Assembly (NCBI GenBank): GCA_964584245.1
Contig: CAZOZK010000005.1
Span: 1-19,528, forward strand
From: CAZOZK01 sp964584245
Lineage (GTDB): Bacteria; Patescibacteriota; Microgenomatia; UBA1400; PJMF01
DNA: 19,528 nt
Direction of reading: 5' to 3'
The notes beneath the pieces were generated by a model. It saw only the letters and a list, made by a program, of their open reading frames with translations. It searched no databases and was not told the origin of the DNA. Made by a program: the position numbers and the translations under genes. This document shows, piece by piece, positions 14,057-19,528 of this stretch. How positions within the stretch are numbered: position 1 is the first letter of the stretch; each line of letters starts with the position of its first letter.

Positions 14057-15832
14057 GTGAAGCGCACAACTCTCATATATATTGCACTTTTTGTTGGTAG
14101 TTTAGTGGGTGGACTATGCCTGCGTGGCTTCAATATTCTCAATACGCCGTTTTCTTTTGATCAAGTGCAGATTGCTCAGGCAGCAGACGAAATTGCGGCG
14201 GGCAATCCAACGTTAATTGGTCCACGAACCGGTCCGGCGAGTATGTTTACCGGTCCGCTCATCTATTATGTAACCGCGGCGCTCAGTCTTGGCATGGATA
14301 TGCCGTATGCAATTGCGTATACTGCGCTGTTTTTATCATTTCTGACTGGGGTGGCTATTGTGGGACTTTCGTTGCGATATTTAGAAAAATCACAGGCAGT
14401 TATTCCCGTTATCTTGTGGGGATTTTCACCATTTTTGGTTTCGCTGGATAGAATTGTCTGGAACCCTAACATTATGGTGTTGGCTGCGGCTTTGAGTTTT
14501 TTCCCGCTGCTCAAGAAGAAACAGCTTTGGTTTGTTGATATGGTTTTGCTATCTGCTGGGACTTTCTTGGGATACCAAGCACATTTTTCTGGATTATTGT
14601 TGGTGGGATTTGTGATTGCAGGGCTGATTGTGCGCAGATTGACTAAGATTGACACACAGTGGTTTGTCTCGGTAGCAGCAGCCGTTCTAGCTATCGTTGG
14701 ATTGCTTGCTAGTGTGGTGCCAACTGTTCTATTTGATTATCGCCATGACTGGCAAAATCTTCGCGGGCTGCTCGATATGGTTGGTAATAAAGATAAGGTT
14801 TCGGATTTTGGCAGTTTTGCACGATTTCCACATAAAGTATTTGTTATTTTAGAAACATTTGGCAAAGTATTTTTTGGCTCCAGTCCTTTTTGGGTGTTAG
14901 TGTTGTCTGGGTTAGCGGCAACCGGGGCATTTTTTGCCAAACAAATGCAAGAAAAAAGTTGGAATTTTGTGTTGATTACTGCCGGCTGGCTTGGTGGTAT
15001 AGCTATCATTTATAGTTTGTATCGTGAATCAACTCCTGAATATTATTTTCTGTTGCTGATTCCTGTTTTCTTGGTAGCAGGATCGTATGTGTTTATGCAC
15101 ACGTTTACTAAGTCGCAGCGCGTCGTGTTACTCAGTTTTTTTGTAGTGTATGGCACGCTCGTTTCACGAGCAACACATCGCGATTCACAAGGTCTTAGTT
15201 TGGCAAATCAAGTCAAAATAGTAAGTGCGGTGGAAGCGCTCGCAACGCCAATTGGCAAAGTTGTCTATGACATTAAGCCAGTTGAATCTTTGGGGATTCG
15301 CTATCTGATGAAATCATATGAAGCAGGGCTTGCGGACGGTGGCAATACTGGTGAGTTGCTGCATATCATCTATCCACTAGGAAATTCCAACATTTTTACC
15401 AAGCAAGTTGCTCACAATGTAGCTATCTGGGTTGATTCTCGAACTGATACCTCGCGCAGCTATCTAACCACCGATTCATTTATTCTCAAAGCGCCCGCAG
15501 GCGTAACTTTTTATGCTATTACGGGTGGGGAAGAAATGATGTTTGGCTATGATGGCTGGCTGGTTACGCAGGCTAATCAAGCCGAGCAAAAAGTGATAGG
15601 TTCCTTATTTGTCGAGAGAAAAGTCATGGTGCTAGAAAATGATACCGCGCGAAAATTAAATCCAGCCAATGATAGATGGTTGGTGGAAGGCAGCGATGTG
15701 CCAGCGTTTGAGACCTTTTTAGAGATAAAGCCAGCAAATCCTGGTCAATCTCGCAGAATTATGTTTACCCAAGAATATGTGTTTGTGACGACAATTTCTG
15801 ATACAGCATTGTTGGAACAAATTTCGCTTTAA
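14057..15832 (+). CDS. GT-C type polytopic membrane glycosyltransferase-like protein
   Basis: A 591-residue membrane protein from a GTG start. Seen: a first membrane span (about 5-24); a loop with NTPFSFDQVQIAQAADEI (about 29-46), where Asp35 occupies the place of the GT-C catalytic acid but is followed by Gln rather than Glu; IGPRTG and MFTGPLIYYV (about 54-72), resembling the HGPLYY-type motif of GT39/PMT-like proteins; around ten further spans; and an extracytoplasmic C-terminal domain from about residue 380. It probably transfers a sugar from a polyprenyl-phosphate donor on the outer face of the membrane, but the substrate is unknown. No Met occurs early, and GTG 6 nt after an extended -10 is the best start. 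It is inserted between mutL and mutS in opposite orientation and overlaps the mutS end by 4 nt. Confidence 0.75.
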   Translation: MKRTTLIYIALFVGSLVGGLCLRGFNILNTPFSFDQVQIAQAADEIAAGNPTLIGPRTGPASMFTGPLIYYVTAALSLGMDMPYAIAYTALFLSFLTGVAIVGLSLRYLEKSQAVIPVILWGFSPFLVSLDRIVWNPNIMVLAAALSFFPLLKKKQLWFVDMVLLSAGTFLGYQAHFSGLLLVGFVIAGLIVRRLTKIDTQWFVSVAAAVLAIVGLLASVVPTVLFDYRHDWQNLRGLLDMVGNKDKVSDFGSFARFPHKVFVILETFGKVFFGSSPFWVLVLSGLAATGAFFAKQMQEKSWNFVLITAGWLGGIAIIYSLYRESTPEYYFLLLIPVFLVAGSYVFMHTFTKSQRVVLLSFFVVYGTLVSRATHRDSQGLSLANQVKIVSAVEALATPIGKVVYDIKPVESLGIRYLMKSYEAGLADGGNTGELLHIIYPLGNSNIFTKQVAHNVAIWVDSRTDTSRSYLTTDSFILKAPAGVTFYAITGGEEMMFGYDGWLVTQANQAEQKVIGSLFVERKVMVLENDTARKLNPANDRWLVEGSDVPAFETFLEIKPANPGQSRRIMFTQEYVFVTTISDTALLEQISL

Positions 15833-18522
15833 GAGATTTTCTTTAGTTTTGCCAATACATTCAACGCCTCTAGTGGTGTGGTTTGTTCAAGGGCGATTGA
15901 ATCTAGCGTAGCAATAATAGATTGTGCTCGTGTATCTAATTCAAGATTCTGCGGAGCGACGACCTTTTTTCTAACTTTATTACTTTTACTATCATCATTA
16001 GAAATCGCCTGATTTTTCAACACCATATTCTGCGCCGTTTCCTGCTCAAAAGTAGTGAGTAATTGTTTGGCTCGGGCCGTCACTTTTTCATCAACGCCAG
16101 CCAAGGTTGCCACATCAATGCCAAAGCTGTGTTCAGCCGCGCCAGACTGCAGCTGGTACAAAAAGATAGGTGCATCCTCAAAACGACTGACTGCCATGTG
16201 GGCATTTTGGATTTGCTGGGGATAGGTGTGGGCAAGTTCCTGCAGCTCGTGGTAGTGTGTAGCGAACAAAGTAAGCGGGCGGGCGGGTCCAAGATCAACC
16301 AAAAATTCCGCGATCGCCCACGCAATGCTGATGCCGTCGTAGGTGCTAGTTCCGCGGCCAATTTCATCCATAATCACCAGACTTTCGTGCGTGGCTTTTT
16401 GGAGAATCAGGGCGGTCTCGGTCATCTCCACCATAAAGGTAGACAGGCCATCGCTAATCATGTCCGAAGCGCCGCTTCGCACAAAAATATGATCAACAAT
16501 GCCAATAGTTGCAGCTTGGGCAGGTACAAAACTACCAATCTGTGCGAGTAGCGTAATGAGCGCTACTTGGCGCATAAGCACTGATTTACCCGCCATATTT
16601 GGTCCGGTCAGCAGCAGAACTTGGCACTGCGAGCTTGAAAGTACAATATCGTTTGGCACAAACGCGTGACTATCCAGCAAAGTCTCAACCACTGGATGGC
16701 GACTTTTTTTGAGATCAATAACACGATCGAGGGACATGGTTGGTTTAGCGTAGTTTGCAGCCAACGCCACATGGGCAAATCCCTGTAAACAATCCAGGGC
16801 AGCCAACGCGCGCGAAGCTGCATGGAGTTGCACAAGGTGCGAGCCAATAATTTCGAGCAGTTTGAGATACTGCTCATACTCCAAAGTTTGAATGGTCTCT
16901 TGGGCGGTGAGAATAATATCCTCGCGCTCTTTCATTTCTTGGGTGATAAATCGCTCTCCATTTACCAAAGTTTGGCGGCGAATGTACTCTTTGGGCACTT
17001 TATCCAAATACGATTTGCTAATTTCAATATAAAAGCCAAAGACTTTGTTGAAGCGAACCTTGAGCGAGGTAATGTTGGTGAGTTTCTTTTGCGCCAGCTC
17101 AAACTGGGCCATCCAGTCGCGGTTGGTGTCGATTATTGTACGCAGCTCATCAATTTTTGGCAGAATGCCGGGGTTGATAAGTCCGCCCTCTTTGGGATCA
17201 AACGGGGGATCGATAACTAGATATTTGCGGATAGTTTGGTGTAACTGGACGAGCTGCGCCGAATCAAGCGTGGTAAAAAGTTTCTTGAGCAGGGGAGGCA
17301 GTGTTTTTTGCTTTGGCATGCTCAGTTGAGTCAAAGCCTCGAGCGATTGTGCCAGTCCAATACAATCCTTGGGAGAACCTTGTTTGAGGGTGAGGCGGGC
17401 AGTCAGTCGTTCAATATCTCGAACTTGGGCCAAGTGCTCGCGAACCTGAGCTAACTGGGCTTGATTTTGGGTAAACCACTCCACGGCGGCGTGGCGCTGC
17501 GAAATTGAGTCCAGATCGGTGAGCGGTTGCAAAATCCAATCTCGCAATAATCGAGCACCCATGCTGGTTTTGGTGTGATCAATGATATGAATCAGCGAGC
17601 CAATGGTTTTGCCTTCGTACAACGTCTCAAGCAACTCCAAATTGATGATTGTTGATCTATCCAACTGCATTGTCTGGGCAGTGATAAGCGGTTGGGTTTG
17701 GGTGATATGCGTCACCGCCGTTTTTTGCATAATTTCCACATAGCGCAGCAGCAGAACGGCAACAACCTGAGAATTCGTACTCATTTCACTAGTGGCCTTT
17801 GTGCCAAATTGTTTTTTGAGGATTTTTGGTGCAGCAATAGTGGTTTCTTGCCATTGAGAAAATTCAAACGGAAGCACGCCATATTTTTTGCAGAGCTTAG
17901 TGATGGCCGCTACTTGATTCTCATTTTCATTCTGCGGTGGAATTACAACTTCTTTTGGCTGATAGGTGGAGATAATATCTGTAAGAAAAGGTTCGAGGGC
18001 AAGAGTGGTAGCATTTTTTATAGTATCTTTCTTTGCCAAAGTCGCACTATCCGCAATTTTGAGCGTGCCGGTGGTGATATCCGCTAAACCAACTGCCCAG
18101 TTTTGGCTGTTTGGTTGACTTGACTCATCAAGATAAACACACAGAATATAGTTGTGTTCTTTGGGAGACAGCGCGGAGTCAGTTACCACAGTCCCCGGCG
18201 TGATTATGCGCACTACATCGCGCTCAACCAGGCTTTTGCCATCGGGCACGGTGGTTTGCTCGCAAATGGCAACTTTGTGACCAGCTTGGGTAAGTTTGTG
18301 CAGATAATTGTCTAGCGCATGAAATGGCACGCCAGCCATGGGAATATCGCCATCTTTGCCCCGTGGCCTCGCCGTTAAGGTGATATCGAGCAGCTGCGCG
18401 CCCAGTTTGGCATCATCCATAAACAACTCATAGAAATCCCCCAGCCGAAACAGCAAAATACAATCAGGATAGGTTTTTTTGAGTGCAGCGTACTGCTGCA
18501 TCATGGGAGTAGAAAAGTGCAT
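15829..18522 (-). CDS. mutS: DNA mismatch recognition protein MutS
   Basis: MutS clamps on mismatched DNA and recruits MutL. The protein has 897 residues from the ATG at 18522, slightly longer than E. coli MutS (853). Seen in order: STPMMQQY and the mismatch-contact motif GDFYELF (Phe30, Glu32), so this is true MutS1; connector, lever and clamp domains (about 115-560); Walker A GPNMAGKS (640-647); STFMVEM (694-700); Walker B MDEIGRGTSTYDG (718-730); FATHYHEL (753-760); and helix-turn-helix dimer contacts. A charged linker (about 835-860) leads to a short C-terminal helix region. An in-frame TTG at 18543 would add seven residues; it has TATTAT 7 nt upstream, while the ATG has TATTCT 9 nt upstream, so the start is not settled. 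mutL lies on the same strand beyond the inverted GT-C gene. Confidence 0.97.
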   Translation of the reverse strand: MHFSTPMMQQYAALKKTYPDCILLFRLGDFYELFMDDAKLGAQLLDITLTARPRGKDGDIPMAGVPFHALDNYLHKLTQAGHKVAICEQTTVPDGKSLVERDVVRIITPGTVVTDSALSPKEHNYILCVYLDESSQPNSQNWAVGLADITTGTLKIADSATLAKKDTIKNATTLALEPFLTDIISTYQPKEVVIPPQNENENQVAAITKLCKKYGVLPFEFSQWQETTIAAPKILKKQFGTKATSEMSTNSQVVAVLLLRYVEIMQKTAVTHITQTQPLITAQTMQLDRSTIINLELLETLYEGKTIGSLIHIIDHTKTSMGARLLRDWILQPLTDLDSISQRHAAVEWFTQNQAQLAQVREHLAQVRDIERLTARLTLKQGSPKDCIGLAQSLEALTQLSMPKQKTLPPLLKKLFTTLDSAQLVQLHQTIRKYLVIDPPFDPKEGGLINPGILPKIDELRTIIDTNRDWMAQFELAQKKLTNITSLKVRFNKVFGFYIEISKSYLDKVPKEYIRRQTLVNGERFITQEMKEREDIILTAQETIQTLEYEQYLKLLEIIGSHLVQLHAASRALAALDCLQGFAHVALAANYAKPTMSLDRVIDLKKSRHPVVETLLDSHAFVPNDIVLSSSQCQVLLLTGPNMAGKSVLMRQVALITLLAQIGSFVPAQAATIGIVDHIFVRSGASDMISDGLSTFMVEMTETALILQKATHESLVIMDEIGRGTSTYDGISIAWAIAEFLVDLGPARPLTLFATHYHELQELAHTYPQQIQNAHMAVSRFEDAPIFLYQLQSGAAEHSFGIDVATLAGVDEKVTARAKQLLTTFEQETAQNMVLKNQAISNDDSKSNKVRKKVVAPQNLELDTRAQSIIATLDSIALEQTTPLEALNVLAKLKKIS

Positions 18523-18531
18523 GCCGATAGC

Positions 18532-18556
18532 AGAATAAAACAAATACGCTATAATA
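18532..18556 (-). promoter_or_regulatory. Two candidate -10 hexamers for mutS
   Basis: Reverse strand: TATTAT at 18551-18556 is 7 nt before the alternative TTG (18543), and TATTCT at 18532-18537 is 9 nt before the ATG (18522). Neither has a good -35. The one that is used would decide the start codon. Confidence 0.35.
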
Positions 18557-18576
18557 TCTAGCGTTAGACTTTAAGA

Positions 18577-18598
18577 ATTCTTTAAATATTCTTTAAAT
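18577..18598. repeat. 11-bp perfect tandem repeat, two copies
   Basis: ATTCTTTAAAT occurs twice head to tail (18577-18587 and 18588-18598) in the divergent gap between mutS and the tRNA. The second copy includes the TTTAAA proposed as the tRNA -35. It could be a regulator site or simply AT-rich spacer. Confidence 0.7.
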
Positions 18599-18620
18599 TC
18601 TACACTCGCACCTTTAAAAT
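18592..18620 (+). promoter_or_regulatory. Candidate promoter of tRNA-Glu
   Basis: TTTAAA (18592-18597), 17 nt spacer, TAAAAT (18615-18620). Transcription would start near 18627, giving a leader of about 25 nt before the mature tRNA. The consensus TTGACA at 18621-18626 is not placed to serve the tRNA, because its -10 would put the start inside the gene. Confidence 0.4.
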
Positions 18621-18633
18621 TTGACACCAACCA

Positions 18634-18646
18634 GCAGCAACGCTGC
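18634..18646 (+). other. Short hairpin in the tRNA leader
   Basis: GCAGC-AAC-GCTGC forms a perfect 5-bp stem with a 3-nt loop, ending 5 nt before the mature tRNA 5' end. It may help 5' processing; this is inference. Confidence 0.4.
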
Positions 18647-18651
18647 AAATT

Positions 18652-18723
18652 GGCCCCATCGTCTATCGGCTAGGACACCAGGTTCTCATCCTGGGAAGCG
18701 CGGTTCGATTCCGCGTGGGGTCA
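18652..18723 (+). tRNA. tRNA-Glu (anticodon CTC)
   Basis: A cloverleaf folds cleanly. The acceptor GGCCCCA pairs with TGGGGTC (one G-U). The D stem starts with GTCT. The anticodon stem CCAGG/CCTGG closes loop TTCTCAT, giving anticodon CTC, which reads GAG. The variable loop is GAAG, and the T arm is CGCGG-TTCGATT-CCGCG. The discriminator is A at 18723. CCA is not encoded (CAGG follows), so a CCA-adding enzyme is required. The CTC species is normally an extra isoacceptor beside TTC, which would have to be elsewhere in the genome. It is transcribed divergently from mutS. Confidence 0.95.
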
Positions 18724-18730
18724 CAGGCAT

Positions 18731-18758
18731 AAAAAAATCCGCAGAAGCGGATTTTTTT
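18731..18758 (+). terminator. Intrinsic terminator after tRNA-Glu
   Basis: A perfect inverted repeat: seven A, TCCGC, loop AGAA, GCGGA, seven T. The GC core is followed directly by the T run, 7 nt after the tRNA end. The A run before it makes it potentially bidirectional, but nothing converges from the right. Confidence 0.9.
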
Positions 18759-18912
18759 GTGGCTCTGAGTCTCACTCTTGGAATTGAGGCGTTGGTTCGT
18801 AAAGGCAATATAATAACTTAATTCAATAATTCACTTGCCGTCTCGCAGGAGCGACAGAAGCGTAAGCGCAAGGAGCGACGAGAATTCCAGGTGGGTTCAC
18901 CAGCAAAACTTT

Positions 18913-18941
18913 CTACCATAGTATTTTATTTCCTGTGGTAG
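18913..18941. repeat. Inverted repeat overlapping the promoter of the last gene
   Basis: CTACCATAG (18913-18921) pairs with CTGTGGTAG (18933-18941) as a 9-bp stem with one G-T, around an 11-nt AT-rich loop. The right arm covers the TGG and the first half of the -10 TAGAAT. Its position suits an operator. Confidence 0.55.
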
Positions 18942-18944
18942 AAT
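18936..18944 (+). promoter_or_regulatory. Extended -10 (TGGTAGAAT) for the 18952 gene
   Basis: TGG followed by TAGAAT (18939-18944), then 7 nt to the ATG at 18952. No -35 is evident, as expected of an extended -10 promoter. A leaderless mRNA is predicted. Confidence 0.5.
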
Positions 18945-18951
18945 TCCAGCT

Positions 18952-19528
18952 ATGAGTTATCCAATTGATTCTTTTCGACCTAGGAAAAACCCTAAAGATT
19001 ACAAAACATTGAACCATTTAATGGAAAAGGCTCAAAAAACTGCAGACGACTGTGAAGTACAATTTTTGTTAAACGATGATGAACGAGTACTAATAGCTAG
19101 TACAATTATAGGATGGATAGATCTATTTGAAGACTGTCTTATTAGTGAAAGTGCCATACCAAGGATAGTTGAAACTGGGTGTATTTATGGACCACTTGAA
19201 CAAGAAGTACTTTTTATTCGCGAAGTGGCTTTATCGAGTTGGTATCAAATTGTAGAAAGCAAAATTCAACACGGCTTTTTTCAAATACTTTATGCCAAAC
19301 ATTGCGATCCAGAAACATTTACTCAATTATTGACTACTTTTAGTCAGCTAAGTTTCAAAAAGACTGAAATGCTTCGGTTACTCAAAAATAGAGACATTCA
19401 AAATTTAATTAATTTTTTTAGAAATCTTTTGGTTCCTATTTTTTCCCTTCAACAAGAGATTGAAAAAATGGTGCTAGATTCAGATTTCACAGAAGAAGAT
19501 AAGGTTAAAAATATAGTAAGGATAAAAG
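18952..19528 (+). CDS. Hypothetical protein, partial (right edge)
   Basis: The reading frame stays open from the ATG at 18952 to the end of the window (192 codons); the C-terminus is missing. I do not recognise it. The visible part is soluble and mostly helical, with aromatic and acidic stretches (LLNDDERVLIAS, GWIDLFEDCLI, SSWYQIVESKIQHGFFQILY) and no signal peptide or membrane span. Two or three Cys residues are scattered, with no zinc pattern. The coding sequence is AT-rich, like the other orphan genes at 7191, 8133 and 9649. The start is supported by an extended -10 at 7 nt, with no Shine-Dalgarno. An inverted repeat over the -10 suggests the gene may be repressed, possibly by its own product; that is inference. 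Confidence 0.65.
   Translation, partial: MSYPIDSFRPRKNPKDYKTLNHLMEKAQKTADDCEVQFLLNDDERVLIASTIIGWIDLFEDCLISESAIPRIVETGCIYGPLEQEVLFIREVALSSWYQIVESKIQHGFFQILYAKHCDPETFTQLLTTFSQLSFKKTEMLRLLKNRDIQNLINFFRNLLVPIFSLQQEIEKMVLDSDFTEEDKVKNIVRIK

Larger units (their letters stand above)
18759..18951. other. 193-nt non-coding gap with a GC-rich direct-repeat island
   Basis: No gene is seen. The left part is AT-rich (about 18808-18832). It is followed by a GC-rich island at 18838-18880, in which AGGAGCGAC occurs twice (18847-18855 and 18871-18879), flanked by TCTCG (18841-18845) and CGAGA (18879-18883). A 4-bp hairpin GGTG-GGTT-CACC lies at about 18890-18901. GAATTCCAG occurs twice (18882-18890 and 18941-18949). 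The right end holds the promoter and inverted repeat of the next gene. Confidence 0.6.

Noticed and set aside
13968..14069. 34-residue N-terminal extension of MutL
   Set aside because: MutL proteins begin at the I-x-x-L-P segment right after MPEITIKQLP; the extension crosses the divergent promoter region and has no family counterpart.
18621..18649. TTGACA as the -35 of the tRNA
   Set aside because: The matching -10 (TGCAAA at 18644-18649) is weak and would place the transcript start inside the tRNA.
18621..18821. 66-residue plus-strand frame across the tRNA and terminator
   Set aside because: It reads through a structured tRNA and a perfect intrinsic terminator, so it is not a protein gene.
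18838..18902. CRISPR array or IS end in the GC-rich island
   Set aside because: Only two 9-bp repeats, no regular spacers, no transposase and no target-site duplication nearby.

Overview
The window reads as a contig from a small-genome bacterium of the Candidate Phyla Radiation (Patescibacteria), most likely Microgenomates-like. This is inferred from protein character: a compact methionyl-tRNA synthetase with the DENSLKN/GKGINRFH variants, a TagO/WecA-like transferase with a KGVDGQ motif, several short membrane proteins, and many orphan genes. No rRNA or marker tree is available here, so the placement is tentative. The composition is moderately AT-rich. No IS element, prophage, CRISPR array or replication origin was seen.

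Layout. (1) Positions 1-7084, minus strand: a probable operon metG - tatD - membrane GT2 glycosyltransferase - GT-C glycosyltransferase - small membrane protein - TagO/WecA-like phosphosugar transferase, running off the left edge. The last four genes suggest building or lipid-linking of a cell-surface polysaccharide. (2) 7191-10158: small lineage-specific genes (two AT-rich soluble ones on the plus strand, one membrane protein and one AT-rich soluble protein on the minus strand) around rmuC. (3) 10199-12177: a membrane-anchored alpha/beta hydrolase divergent from a membrane-anchored protein whose C-terminal half looks like a sortase domain without its catalytic residues. (4) 12198-18522: mutL and mutS, both on the minus strand, separated by a plus-strand GT-C type membrane protein. 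MutL carries the endonuclease motif, so this is a MutH-independent mismatch repair pair. (5) 18652-19528: tRNA-Glu(CTC), a clear intrinsic terminator, a GC-rich intergenic island and a partial orphan gene at the right edge.

The main cross-cutting observation is gene-start architecture. At about ten starts a TATAAT/TATACT-like -10 hexamer lies only 5-12 nt upstream of the start codon with no Shine-Dalgarno sequence, which predicts leaderless or near-leaderless mRNAs. This settles several ambiguous starts, including a GTG start at 14057. Only the small gene at 8133 has a strong Shine-Dalgarno sequence. No complete novel defence or mobile system is visible. The best leads are the pseudo-sortase, the TagO-like enzyme with a Lys in its DGxDG motif, the leaderless promoters, and GC-rich GAGCG/GCGAG islands found both inside and outside genes.
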